Shown here: positions 6,626 to 15,174 of the stretch, in pieces
How the letters are laid out: each line of letters starts with the position of its first letter
How positions within the stretch are numbered: the first letter of the stretch is position 1
Virus record (IMG/VR): IMGVR_UViG_3300032220_001968
Location: 1-31,027 of that record
DNA: 31,027 nt
Source: a virus
Reading direction: 5' to 3' (one strand)
Translations under genes and position numbers: made by a program
Notes under the pieces: generated by a model
Database searches by the model: none
The model's input: only the letters and a program-made list of their open reading frames with translations
What the model was told of the DNA's origin: nothing

Positions 6626-7094
6626 CACGTTTAGATAAAATAGGATTATTTATTGGCCAATGTATACCTAGTCTTTGATCGTTCCACTTTAAACTAAATT
6701 GGTCTTGTACATCAGGATATTCTCCAGGATATGACCATTTATAAAAAAATGTTGCTTCAGGACTTAAAACTAAATGACCATTAGCAAACATAGGAGGAAC
6801 TAAAACTGATTTTTTATTTTTTGAAGTTAAAATAATAGAATCCCAACACAAATAATTTTCAGATTCGGGTCTATTATCTACTATTACTAAATAAATTTCA
6901 CCTGAAAGGCATGTTATATGTTTCCAAGATTTATGATCTCCATGTAAACCACGTAGTACATTTTGTCTTGAAACTGCTACTTTATCATGGTTAAAAACTA
7001 AATCACTGTCTTCTTGTTTGAATAAAGTGTATAACTCACCTCTATAATCTTCAAAAGAATCAGGTTGAAATATTTTTACTTCGGGGAATATCAT
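6618..7094 (-). CDS. RmlC-like sugar 3,5-epimerase (cupin)
   Basis: The 158-residue protein has the dTDP-4-dehydrorhamnose 3,5-epimerase pattern: FEDYRGELYTLFKQ early, VSRQNVLRGLHGD (43-55), an HITCLSGEIYLVIVDNRPES strand, VPPMFANGHLVL and FYKWSYPGEYPD, ending in GIHWPINNPILSKRDA. It should epimerise a nucleotide-linked 4-keto-hexose next to the keto carbon. It is shorter than RmlC (about 180). The 4-base junction with the ColD-like dehydratase gene suggests the two act on the same sugar. The nucleotide carrier (dTDP, CDP or GDP) cannot be read from the sequence. Confidence 0.88.
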   Translation of the reverse strand: MIFPEVKIFQPDSFEDYRGELYTLFKQEDSDLVFNHDKVAVSRQNVLRGLHGDHKSWKHITCLSGEIYLVIVDNRPESENYLCWDSIILTSKNKKSVLVPPMFANGHLVLSPEATFFYKWSYPGEYPDVQDQFSLKWNDQRLGIHWPINNPILSKRDA

Positions 7095-8269
7095 AATGAA
7101 TTTAATACATTAATTAAAGTATCTATTTTTTCTCGTTCTAATGAAGGATAATTTCCAACATACCATCCGAAATGATGAACATGATCCATATTTAGGAATT
7201 GAGAATGATCTATATTAAAATGTTTTTTAAACCAAGGTTGTCTTAATTGATTACCACCACCTGATAGTCCTCTTCTAAATTCGATACCATTTTCACGTAG
7301 TGTTAATTCTAGTTTATTTCTAGTTTCAAAGTTACCTTCTTTTAATACAATAATAAAAGCATAATTACATTGTCCATCCATTTCAATATCAGTATGATAT
7401 TTGTTTGGATTAAGACGTTCCATAAAATATTTAAAATTATCAATTCGATGTGAATTATTTGAATCTAATTTTTTAATTTGAGACAAACCAATTACAGCAT
7501 TGATTTCAGTACTTCTAAAGTTATGAGCAGGACGAATAAAGATAAAATCAGGATTTAAATCAGGATTAGCATCAATAATTTCTTGTTTCATTTTATCATT
7601 AGTCATTTCTCTCATCATACCATGTGAACGTAATGCTCTACATATTTGATAAAATTTTTCATCATTAGTACAAATCATCCCACCTTCAATAGTAGACATA
7701 TGATGAGCAAAGTAAAAACTAAAATTACTTGCAAAACCATAAGTACCTACTTTTTGACCTTTAAATGTTGTACCGTGAGATTCACAAACATCTTCAATTA
7801 ATAAAATATTATTTTCATTACATAATTGAATTAGTTCATCAGTTAATCCGTTAATACCCAGTACATGAGTTAAAAATATTGCTCTTGTGCTTGGAGTGAT
7901 ACTTTGTTTTAATTTTTCAATATCAAACGAGAAATTTTTTAAATTTATATCACAAAATACAGGTTTCATCCCACTAAAAACAACAGATGAAATATCTGAT
8001 ATCCAGGTAAGAGGGGGTACTATTATTTCACCTTCGCCATGAATGTAATTTAAAGCTAACATAGTTAGTTCATTTGCTGATGCTCCTGAATTTACCATGA
8101 GATTATATTTTGTACCTAACCACTCACCCCAAGCATTTTCAAATTCAATTACTTTAGGACCATTAGTTAATTTAGGTATTTGATCTTGACTTAAAAAATC
8201 AATTACTGCTTTAACATCTTCTTTATCGATGTTATCACTCATTAAGGGTAATTTAAAACTTTCCATCAT
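7091..8269 (-). CDS. ColD-like PLP/PMP-dependent sugar 3-dehydratase (DegT family)
   Basis: This 392-residue protein has the DegT/DnrJ/EryC1/StrS fold, with NSGASANELT (60-69) for cofactor phosphate binding and EDVCESHG with Asp160. In the loop FSFYFAHHMSTIEGG the residue that is Lys in sugar aminotransferases is His189. That swap marks ColD (GDP-4-keto-6-deoxymannose 3-dehydratase) and E1-type 3-dehydrases, which remove the C3 hydroxyl rather than transaminate. No CxC-containing [2Fe-2S] motif is present, so it resembles ColD rather than E1. Expected role: making a 3-deoxy sugar. Two ATG codons stand in tandem at the start. Confidence 0.85.
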   Translation of the reverse strand: MMESFKLPLMSDNIDKEDVKAVIDFLSQDQIPKLTNGPKVIEFENAWGEWLGTKYNLMVNSGASANELTMLALNYIHGEGEIIVPPLTWISDISSVVFSGMKPVFCDINLKNFSFDIEKLKQSITPSTRAIFLTHVLGINGLTDELIQLCNENNILLIEDVCESHGTTFKGQKVGTYGFASNFSFYFAHHMSTIEGGMICTNDEKFYQICRALRSHGMMREMTNDKMKQEIIDANPDLNPDFIFIRPAHNFRSTEINAVIGLSQIKKLDSNNSHRIDNFKYFMERLNPNKYHTDIEMDGQCNYAFIIVLKEGNFETRNKLELTLRENGIEFRRGLSGGGNQLRQPWFKKHFNIDHSQFLNMDHVHHFGWYVGNYPSLEREKIDTLINVLNSL

Positions 8270-8957
8270 TGTTTAAATATTCTGTTAATTTTTTTATATC
8301 TTGTTTAAACTCGGTTGAATTAAAATGATAATTTCTTGTTAAATAATTTCTATCAATTACTTCTGCTTTACCCTCAGTGGTTTCATCAAAATGTTCATAA
8401 TCATGTTCTAAAACAACATCATCAATCAAAGAATTAATACCAATTTTTTCTCCTAATTCATATAAATAGGTATCAATTTGGTTATGAGGAGATATATGAC
8501 CTAAAAGTTCATACAATTTTTTAGGAAATAAGGGAAAAGCCCATCTATAACCAAAACTAGGATTTGGATAATAAACTTTAAATTCAGTCAAATGTTTTTC
8601 TAGTAATGTATTCCAATTTTGGGTTTTCATTATTAAATCATCATTAAATCCTAATATCCATTGACCTTCAGCACATCTTATTAAATTTTCAACAAAGTCA
8701 ACCATATTAAGCCAACCGTTTTTTCTTGAATTAGTTATAAAAGTTACATTTTCAAATTCATTTCCCCAATTTTTTATATAATCAATAGATTCATGGTCAT
8801 CTAAATCTAATTTAACTAATATTTCAAAATTTACATTTTCAGGATCAGCTGTAGAAAGAAGAGAAAATAAAGTGTCATTCAACATTTCTATTCTTTTTCG
8901 GGAAGGAAATATTACTGAGATTTTAATTGGGGATGGGTTTCTATTTACTAATTCCAT
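8253..8957 (-). CDS. Glycosyltransferase, GT2-like
   Basis: The 234-residue product has a GT-A donor domain: KISVIFPSRKRIEML at the N-terminus, KLDLDDHES (about 49-57) and the metal/nucleotide motif GFNDDL (about 103-108). The C-terminal part, with ISPHNQIDTYLYELGEKIG and an HDYEHFDE acidic stretch, resembles phage and capsule transferases. It is cytoplasmic, without membrane spans. Its ends overlap the dehydratase and the TPP-enzyme beta genes by 17 bases each, so it is in the same operon and may attach the sugar those genes make. Confidence 0.78.
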   Translation of the reverse strand: MELVNRNPSPIKISVIFPSRKRIEMLNDTLFSLLSTADPENVNFEILVKLDLDDHESIDYIKNWGNEFENVTFITNSRKNGWLNMVDFVENLIRCAEGQWILGFNDDLIMKTQNWNTLLEKHLTEFKVYYPNPSFGYRWAFPLFPKKLYELLGHISPHNQIDTYLYELGEKIGINSLIDDVVLEHDYEHFDETTEGKAEVIDRNYLTRNYHFNSTEFKQDIKKLTEYLNNDGKF

Positions 8958-9858
8958 TTTTAATATTTTTTAGCTTTTCAATTATTTTTTCAGCAGATGG
9001 TGGTAAATTATCTACATTAGCATAAAAACCAGCTGTACGAGGTTCTAGACCTAATGTCCATATTTTCTTTCCAGAAGCCAAACTTAATTCATTAGCAATA
9101 CTACTTGCTGTACCTTCTACAAAATCATCATCTGTTACTAACCCACCAAATTTAGAATTATCTAAGGCAATTTTCCATTTATCTTCAACAATAAAAGGTT
9201 TAAGCCATAATTGGTGAATTATGTTTAGTTGAATGTCTTCTTGTTTAGCTAATTCAACTAGTTTTTTCATTTCTAATCTAGTAATAGAAATAGGAAAAAT
9301 AGTAAAATCAGCTTTAGGTAAAATAATATTTTCTAATTCTTCAGTATTATCATATGACTTTCTATGTTCTGAGATGTAATAAGGTTCATCTTCATCCATA
9401 AAACAATCATAAACATATTGGTACTCTCCAGGAGTCATAGGTGCTACTACTTTTATACCAGGCATACGTTGAGCCATTGAATGGTGAGATGAACCAGCTA
9501 CTGGCCCTACACCACCTTCCATAGCAATACTTCGAACAAAAATTGGACATGGACGATTCCAAATTTCTTTAGATTTTGCAGCATAATTAACTATTGAAGC
9601 TAAATTATACCATTGAAATCCTTGATAACGAACTACATACATTGGTCTACCACCTGCTAAAGCAATTCCAGTAGCAATTGCTCCTCCAGCGACATCAGCC
9701 ATTGAAAATTCAACCATTCCTTCCTCTTCATACATTTCAGGTAATGTACCTCCAACCCAACCAACTGCTGTTAAGCATTGTCCGTAACATTTACCTTTAT
9801 TTTCTGAGAGGTGTTTGTGGGTTATTCCTTTTATTGTATCTCTAACTGTTGTTGCCAT
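8941..9858 (-). CDS. ThDP-dependent E1-type enzyme, beta subunit
   Basis: The 305-residue protein resembles the beta subunit of 2-oxoacid dehydrogenase E1 or the C-terminal half of transketolase. The pyrimidine-binding half has FSMADVAGGAIATGIALAGG (51-70) and the FVRSIAMEGGVGPVAGSSHHS region, followed by a transketolase C domain (about 180-295). The ATG is preceded by AAAGTT. It overlaps the alpha gene by 28 bases. No lipoyl acyltransferase (E2) or lipoamide dehydrogenase is nearby, so the pair probably does not feed a classic dehydrogenase complex; a carbon-unit transfer onto a sugar is a reasonable alternative. Confidence 0.83.
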   Translation of the reverse strand: MATTVRDTIKGITHKHLSENKGKCYGQCLTAVGWVGGTLPEMYEEEGMVEFSMADVAGGAIATGIALAGGRPMYVVRYQGFQWYNLASIVNYAAKSKEIWNRPCPIFVRSIAMEGGVGPVAGSSHHSMAQRMPGIKVVAPMTPGEYQYVYDCFMDEDEPYYISEHRKSYDNTEELENIILPKADFTIFPISITRLEMKKLVELAKQEDIQLNIIHQLWLKPFIVEDKWKIALDNSKFGGLVTDDDFVEGTASSIANELSLASGKKIWTLGLEPRTAGFYANVDNLPPSAEKIIEKLKNIKNGISK

Positions 9859-10664
9859 AACTTTTCTATAAGTAACTTATTATTTGTATCAATTTCTAAA
9901 GCTTCATTGCCTAAGAATTCTAATTCTTGTTCATAACGAGTGTTATAATCACCATCCATTCCAGCTCCAGCATGCCAATATTTTCTTGTTGTGTTAATAT
10001 TTAAAAGCATAGGGTATGAAAAGTCATAATTTTCTAAATGATTTTGAATAGTTAATGGGTTGTCATCTATATTAAAAGCTTTCATATTAAATGCTTTTGC
10101 AACATCGTCCATTTCCCAATTTCGTCTTGCTTTTTTTTCAGTTAAAATAGATAAATTATTATCTTCAACAATGAATAAAATAGGTAAATTTTTAGTTGAT
10201 GCCCATCCTAATGCTCCTAAAACATAATCTTCTTCTGCAGATGCATCACCCATTGTTACAATTGTAGGTTTACGAGTTACATAAGCATGCCCAACAGCAA
10301 TAGGAACTTGACTCCCCATTAAACCATCATGCCCAAAAATATTTTTTTCAATTGATTGAATTGAAGCTGAGCCACCCATTCCATTAGCACATCCTGTTTT
10401 ACGTCCTAATAATTCATCAATTAATTGAATTGGATCGGCTCCCTTACAAAGATAATGGGAATGTCCTCTATGCTGGATAAATAAATTAGTATCAATTCCT
10501 TTTTCTTCCAAAATTGTAAAAATTGATGCTGGGATATATTCTTGTCCTGCTGACAGATATGCGGGGATTAAAATTGTTTTATTTTGAAGGTTTTTATAAA
10601 CTTGGTTTTCAAAATGTCTACAAAAAGATGCTTTAGCAAATGCTTTTAATCTATAATTACTCAT
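9831..10664 (-). CDS. ThDP-dependent E1-type enzyme, alpha subunit
   Basis: The 277-residue protein resembles E1 alpha of pyruvate/acetoin dehydrogenase. The HRGHSHYLCKGADP region (65-78) and GCANGMGGSASI (91-102) are typical of the family. The thiamine-diphosphate/Mg motif runs from GDAS (139-142) to DNN (168-170). I choose the ATG at 10662-10664. It follows AAAGTT directly and overlaps the upstream stop in ATGA form; the longer reading would need a TTG at 10695-10697. With the beta subunit it should decarboxylate a 2-oxo acid and transfer the resulting C2 unit, or oxidise it, if a partner exists. Confidence 0.85.
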   Translation of the reverse strand: MSNYRLKAFAKASFCRHFENQVYKNLQNKTILIPAYLSAGQEYIPASIFTILEEKGIDTNLFIQHRGHSHYLCKGADPIQLIDELLGRKTGCANGMGGSASIQSIEKNIFGHDGLMGSQVPIAVGHAYVTRKPTIVTMGDASAEEDYVLGALGWASTKNLPILFIVEDNNLSILTEKKARRNWEMDDVAKAFNMKAFNIDDNPLTIQNHLENYDFSYPMLLNINTTRKYWHAGAGMDGDYNTRYEQELEFLGNEALEIDTNNKLLIEKLWQQQLEIQ

Positions 10665-11044
10665 AACTTTTTCATAAAATTTAATGTATCTTTCCAATTT
10701 TCAAAACGATACCCATTATCATCAATGTATAATTCTGCTCTTGGTTTTTCGGATGTTACCGAGTCTACATACTGAGCTACATTATATTTTTCTAACCATT
10801 CTAAAACGTGAGTAACTCCTGTTTTACCATTTACAAGAGGCCTATCAGATTTAGCTTTAGCAGTAAATATAATAATATTATATTGTTCTGAAAGGTTGTG
10901 TAATGCTTCTAATGAACCTGGGAGTGGATCTCCATAACAAGTTCCATCATGCCATCCTTTATCAGCATTGTGAATTACACCATCGAAATCGATGGCTAAA
11001 TTCTTTTTTTCGGATTCAAATCCTGGGGGGTAAAAATTAGCCAT
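10661..11044 (-). CDS. Small HAD-superfamily phosphatase-like protein
   Basis: The 127-residue product carries the HAD motif I DFDGVIH with Asp19 and Asp21, motif II in IIIFTAKA, and a C-terminal KPRAELYIDDNGYRF that supplies the motif III/IV Lys and paired Asp. There is no cap domain, as in the small HAD proteins found in capsule and LPS clusters. It probably removes a phosphate from a sugar phosphate or nucleotide sugar intermediate; substrate unknown. It ends in ...KKL and its stop overlaps the next ATG within AAGTTATGA. Confidence 0.8.
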   Translation of the reverse strand: MANFYPPGFESEKKNLAIDFDGVIHNADKGWHDGTCYGDPLPGSLEALHNLSEQYNIIIFTAKAKSDRPLVNGKTGVTHVLEWLEKYNVAQYVDSVTSEKPRAELYIDDNGYRFENWKDTLNFMKKL

Positions 11045-11696
11045 TGTTTTTTATAATCATTATTAGAGTTTCAGGAGCAATTTTAGTAAATACTTCTGTT
11101 AATTGTTTAACAGTACTTGCTGAGACAATGTCTCCAGGACTTGCTACATTCTGTCCATAATCGGCTTGCAAACCACCTTTTAAAAACATAATATTATATT
11201 GATCTTCAACTTCATTAAGTTGGGAAATATCAGTAATATTTTTTACAGATAAAACACAATTAGAAAAACTATAATCTTTAGAATCATCTGTAATCCAAAG
11301 ACATTCTTCTAATTTAGGAGTTTCATGAGTACTATCTTCATATGGTTTACCTTCTCTTCCGTAACTATCTCTAAAACGAACTAAATCTTGTTTATCTACA
11401 GGAGTTTCAATTTCAAACACATATGCTCCTTTTTCTGAAGTTGCTTTTGTTGAATGAAATAAACCTTTTCTGATCATTATTTTATTTCCTGGATTTAGTT
11501 TATTGGTATTATTAAAAAATGATACTTCAGCTTTACCATCTAATAATACTAAACCGGTTGTTTTTTTAGGATGGCAATGTAAAGATGTAGAATGAGTATG
11601 TTTAATATATAGAAACCATAGGGCTACGTGCTCATTTTCATAAGCAAGATATTCATAACCCCAAGGTTTTTTTACTATTGTTGACTCGTAACTCAT
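11037..11696 (-). CDS. Cupin protein, sugar-isomerase-like
   Basis: The 219-residue product begins with the VKKPWGYEY pattern seen in type II mannose-6-phosphate isomerases and related cupins. The first cupin motif is LHCHPKKTTG with His40 and His42 as likely metal ligands, and LLDGKAEVSF follows. A second, degenerate cupin half with no clear metal ligands follows at about 135-215. It may isomerise or epimerise a sugar or simply bind one. It sits in the cluster between the HAD and the PfpI genes with ATG overlaps at both ends. Confidence 0.72.
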   Translation of the reverse strand: MSYESTIVKKPWGYEYLAYENEHVALWFLYIKHTHSTSLHCHPKKTTGLVLLDGKAEVSFFNNTNKLNPGNKIMIRKGLFHSTKATSEKGAYVFEIETPVDKQDLVRFRDSYGREGKPYEDSTHETPKLEECLWITDDSKDYSFSNCVLSVKNITDISQLNEVEDQYNIMFLKGGLQADYGQNVASPGDIVSASTVKQLTEVFTKIAPETLIMIIKNNG

Positions 11697-12256
11697 TAGA
11701 TAATAGTTTCCGGATTATAACTTCTTTGTTGATGTGTTTCTACACAAGTTCTCATCCATTCACCCATAAAATCATAATGTGGTGTTGAAATAATATTACC
11801 ATCTACTACTACGGGACCTCTATCATAAGTAGCTCCTGCATTTTCAATATCAACATCAATTGAATAATATCCTGAAATTGTTCTTCCTTTAAGAATACCA
11901 GCTGAAATTAGTAATTGAGCTCCATTACAAATAGAGAAAATAGTTTTATTGGCGGTGTTCCATTCTTGAATAAATTTAAGAACACCTTTTTCTTGTCTTA
12001 ATTTTTCTAAAGATTTAACTCCTCCAGGAATAAGAATAACTTCATATTCATTTAGATATCTTCTTCTAATATTTTCATCTTCAAAAATATCTGTGGTAAT
12101 ATCGCAAGGCATGTGACATCCCATATCACCATAAATTCTACCAACTCTATTAGCCATTAACGTTACATCAAATCCGTTTTCTTTTAGTGAATAGTAAGGA
12201 TAAACTAATTCATGATCTTGGAATCGTTCCCAAGTAATAATAAGTGCTTTTTTCAT
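11696..12256 (-). CDS. DJ-1/PfpI-family protein
   Basis: The 186-residue protein fits the DJ-1/PfpI (class I glutamine amidotransferase-like) family. It has an N-terminal Rossmann strand with Glu16, a PGGVKS turn (78-82) and the nucleophile elbow SICNGAQLL with Cys110. The family includes glyoxalase/deglycase, chaperone and protease-type members. In an alpha-ketoaldehyde-rich sugar pathway a glyoxalase-like role is plausible, but nothing here decides it. The gene starts 36 bases after the radical SAM gene and overlaps the cupin ATG by one base. Confidence 0.8.
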   Translation of the reverse strand: MKKALIITWERFQDHELVYPYYSLKENGFDVTLMANRVGRIYGDMGCHMPCDITTDIFEDENIRRRYLNEYEVILIPGGVKSLEKLRQEKGVLKFIQEWNTANKTIFSICNGAQLLISAGILKGRTISGYYSIDVDIENAGATYDRGPVVVDGNIISTPHYDFMGEWMRTCVETHQQRSYNPETII

Positions 12257-12292
12257 GTTTGTAATATAATAATTTAATTTATAAAATCCAAA

Positions 12293-13831
12293 TTAATCTC
12301 CTAAAATTTTACGTTTTAATTTAATTTTAGTATTATTCAGAATATTTTCAACAGCTTGATCTCCATATTTATTTCTAACTTTTTCTAAAAATTTAGGGTT
12401 AGTATGATATTTAATATAAGCTTCATCTCTAAATCTTAAGATTTCTTCTGATGTTAAGGTTTCATTTGGAACGGGGACTGTAGTATATGAATGGAAAGAA
12501 TAATCTACATAATTTTCTGGTGGTGTATAACCTCTGTCAATAGCATCTTTATAAACTTGACTTCCTGGGAGTGGCATACAACCATACATGTTAGCCATCA
12601 TTGGGGATAATTCTATTGCTAAATCTAAAGTAGTTTGCATAGATTCTAATGTATCACCTGGGAGTCCAAAAATAAAGTTTCCACCAACATTGATTCCTGC
12701 TTCTTCTATTTGGTGAACTACTTTAGCAATATCTACATCTTCAAATTTACCTTTAGAAACTTCCAATCTTACATTTTTATCACCACTTTCAATACCTAAA
12801 CCTAACCATCTAACCCCAGCATCTCTAAGTAATTTTAATATTCCTGGTCGGCGAACTGTGTCTATTCTAGAGTAAGCCCACATTCTCAATTTATCACCAT
12901 ATCCTCTTTCTATTAAACCTTCACATAAAGGAACATAATATTTAGGATTTAATAGAAACATTTCATCTATAATTCGAATATTATAAACTCCCATTTCTAC
13001 TAATTTATCAAATTGTTTTAATACAAACTCAGGAGACCAATATCTCATTAAACTGTAATTACCTGCTACTCCAATAGGATCGTTATCATTTCTGTTTAAA
13101 ATGTTAATCATACAGAATTCACATCCAAATTGACATCCTAAAGAAGAGTTTACAGCAGCATATGGAGTTCTAAGAGAATGATCATACTCAGCATGCCACA
13201 TTGGGCTTCTATATAAGTCAAATGGTTTTTCATTATAAGGAAGTAAATCCCAAGCATATCCTGGAAGATCTTCGTCCATTTTGTTATTAGGAACTAATCG
13301 TTCAGGTTGATTTAATACTACTGTTTCTTTTACTCTATATCCGATTCCTTTAATATCTTTAAGATTACTCATAAAGTCATCATATGAAAGTAAATTACGC
13401 AAAGCATAAACTCCTTCATTAGTGAAAACGAAATCAATGTTTTTTTCTTTTTCTAATGTTTGGAAAGGGAGAGCTTGAACATGAGATCCAATAAAACCTA
13501 TAGGAGTATTAATATTATTTTCTTTAATAAAATTAGTTAAACCTACAGCTCCACTCATCATTGTTGTACCAGCATTTACGTTTTGGCCATAAACTACAAA
13601 ACAAATAAATCTTGGGTTATCTTGTTTAATACGTTCTAAAGATTCTTCATGAGATAAATTTTCAGCTCCTGTGTCTAAAATATTTACTTTATATCCTATA
13701 GATCGGCAAGATTCAGCTAATAAGCAAGCCCATGTAGGTGGTTCAATCCCCGCGTAATCTTTAGCTAAGTCTTGATATATACCAGCTGCATTGCTAGGAG
13801 CAATAAATAAAACATCTAAATTTTCTTTCAT
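12293..13831 (-). CDS. Radical SAM protein with B12-binding-type N-terminus
   Basis: The 512-residue protein has the BchE/cobalamin-dependent radical SAM layout. Residues 1-150 form a Rossmann-like domain with PPTWACLLAE and NILDTG; a DxHxxG cobalamin His motif is not visible. The radical SAM domain follows, with the [4Fe-4S] motif CQFGCEFC (Cys233, Cys237, Cys240). It then has GGNFIFGLPGDT (about 384-395), a late strand typical of the subfamily, and a C-terminal tail. It likely methylates or rearranges an unactivated carbon, perhaps on the nucleotide sugar; the substrate is not evident. Each turnover would release methionine and 5'-deoxyadenosine. Confidence 0.88.
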   Translation of the reverse strand: MKENLDVLFIAPSNAAGIYQDLAKDYAGIEPPTWACLLAESCRSIGYKVNILDTGAENLSHEESLERIKQDNPRFICFVVYGQNVNAGTTMMSGAVGLTNFIKENNINTPIGFIGSHVQALPFQTLEKEKNIDFVFTNEGVYALRNLLSYDDFMSNLKDIKGIGYRVKETVVLNQPERLVPNNKMDEDLPGYAWDLLPYNEKPFDLYRSPMWHAEYDHSLRTPYAAVNSSLGCQFGCEFCMINILNRNDNDPIGVAGNYSLMRYWSPEFVLKQFDKLVEMGVYNIRIIDEMFLLNPKYYVPLCEGLIERGYGDKLRMWAYSRIDTVRRPGILKLLRDAGVRWLGLGIESGDKNVRLEVSKGKFEDVDIAKVVHQIEEAGINVGGNFIFGLPGDTLESMQTTLDLAIELSPMMANMYGCMPLPGSQVYKDAIDRGYTPPENYVDYSFHSYTTVPVPNETLTSEEILRFRDEAYIKYHTNPKFLEKVRNKYGDQAVENILNNTKIKLKRKILGD

Positions 13832-13835
13832 ATTT

Positions 13836-14774
13836 TTATAAATTAGTAAAATCTTTATCTTTGGATTTTTTAATCAATTGGTAACCTTCAATTAATTCTT
13901 GAATACCATCTTCAAGTGTAAAGGTAGGTACCCATCCTTGAGATTCCAACTTAGCATTTGAAACCATATAGTTTCTTTGATCAAAGTCCTGTTTAAAATT
14001 ATTTTCAACAATAACTAAATCAGGAACATATTTTTGAATAGTTTGTGCTAATTCTAGTTTTGTACAATTTGCTGAGGTTAAACCTACATTAAAAGCATTA
14101 TTATTACACTTTTCATAGTTTTCAATCATGAATACAAATGTGTTAGCAATGTCTCTAATGTGTATATAATTGCGAATAAAATGGGATTCAAACAATACCA
14201 AATAACCATCCGTAAGTGCTTTATATACAAAATCATTTACTAATAAATCCATTCTCATTCTATAAGACATACCAAACACTGTTGCTAATCTTAAAACAAT
14301 CCCATTACCTGAGTCTAGTATTGCTTTTTCAGCATTACATTTAGTTTCAGCATAAAGTGAAAGAGGTTTAAATGGAGAATCTTCAGTAATAATTTCTGTA
14401 GAGGAACCATATTGACTATTGGTATTAGGAATTAATACCATTTGATTTTTAGTAACCCATTTTGTAATATTATTTACCTGTTCAAAATTAATTTTTACAG
14501 TTAATTCAGGTTGAGCTTTACAAGCAGGCATACCTACAATAGCTGCTAATGGAATAATTACATCATGTGCTTCTACTAAGGGACGTAGGATAGAGTTATT
14601 AGTTACATCACCTAAAATAAATTTAAAATTTTTATTAAAGCTAAAAGGAGCTACTGATGTTTGTTTATAGATTAAATTATCTAATACAGTTACTTGATAT
14701 CCTTTTTCTAATAAAACTTCTGTTAAAACGGAACCTAAATAACCAGCTCCTCCTGTTATTAAAACTTTTTTCAT
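13836..14774 (-). CDS. NAD-dependent sugar epimerase/dehydratase (SDR)
   Basis: The product is 312 residues of the extended short-chain dehydrogenase family. It has GGAGYLG (8-14) for NAD, GDVTNN with Asp56, Ser120 in NTNSQYG, and the catalytic pair Tyr141/Lys145 in YAETK, then RNYIHIRDIA. It acts on a nucleotide-linked hexose: 4-epimerisation, 4,6-dehydration or 4-keto reduction are all possible. Because the ColD-like enzyme needs a 4-keto-6-deoxy sugar, supplying or finishing that sugar is a reasonable role. It is one base from the upstream gene. Confidence 0.88.
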   Translation of the reverse strand: MKKVLITGGAGYLGSVLTEVLLEKGYQVTVLDNLIYKQTSVAPFSFNKNFKFILGDVTNNSILRPLVEAHDVIIPLAAIVGMPACKAQPELTVKINFEQVNNITKWVTKNQMVLIPNTNSQYGSSTEIITEDSPFKPLSLYAETKCNAEKAILDSGNGIVLRLATVFGMSYRMRMDLLVNDFVYKALTDGYLVLFESHFIRNYIHIRDIANTFVFMIENYEKCNNNAFNVGLTSANCTKLELAQTIQKYVPDLVIVENNFKQDFDQRNYMVSNAKLESQGWVPTFTLEDGIQELIEGYQLIKKSKDKDFTNL

Positions 14775-14775
14775 A

Positions 14776-15174
14776 TTACCAACTAATTTCCCAATCTTTA
14801 AAATCTGCAGCTAAACAATCAATTTTGTAATCTTTACGACCACCTACTACTTCTTGAATACGATTTTTAGCTACATTACGAATACCATTTAAACCATGTG
14901 TTAATTCTAGGTTATTACCGTCTTTAATACCTTTACGATAATTAGATTCATTATGCCAAATATGAAGATTCATTTGAGATAAAACAACTATAGCACGAAT
15001 AGTTTCAGCTGTTATTTTACCATTTTGCTCATCAAGTAATACTTGGATATCATGAACGATATCAGCAATTTCTTGTGAGTATTCATTTTTATGTTCTACA
15101 ATAAACACTTCTTTAAGCTGAGCAATAGACAATCTGTCTACTAATTCACTAAGGGTTGGTAGGTACTTTCTCAT
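14776..15174 (-). CDS. Small helical protein of a glycan cluster (132 aa)
   Basis: The 132-residue product is mostly helical with a LSELVDRLSIAQLKEVF start and a WHNESNYRKG segment at about 74-83. The opening resembles small proteins of unknown function that recur in LPS and capsule gene clusters (a DUF4254-like pattern), though I am not sure of the match. No membrane span or catalytic motif. It overlaps the upstream glycosyltransferase stop by 4 bases and lies next to the SDR gene. Confidence 0.65.
   Translation of the reverse strand: MRKYLPTLSELVDRLSIAQLKEVFIVEHKNEYSQEIADIVHDIQVLLDEQNGKITAETIRAIVVLSQMNLHIWHNESNYRKGIKDGNNLELTHGLNGIRNVAKNRIQEVVGGRKDYKIDCLAADFKDWEISW

Noticed and set aside
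9831-10697. Longer start for the ThDP alpha subunit at a TTG
   Set aside because: It adds 11 residues from within the upstream HAD frame, while the ATG at 10664 has the AAAGTT leader and an ATGA overlap.
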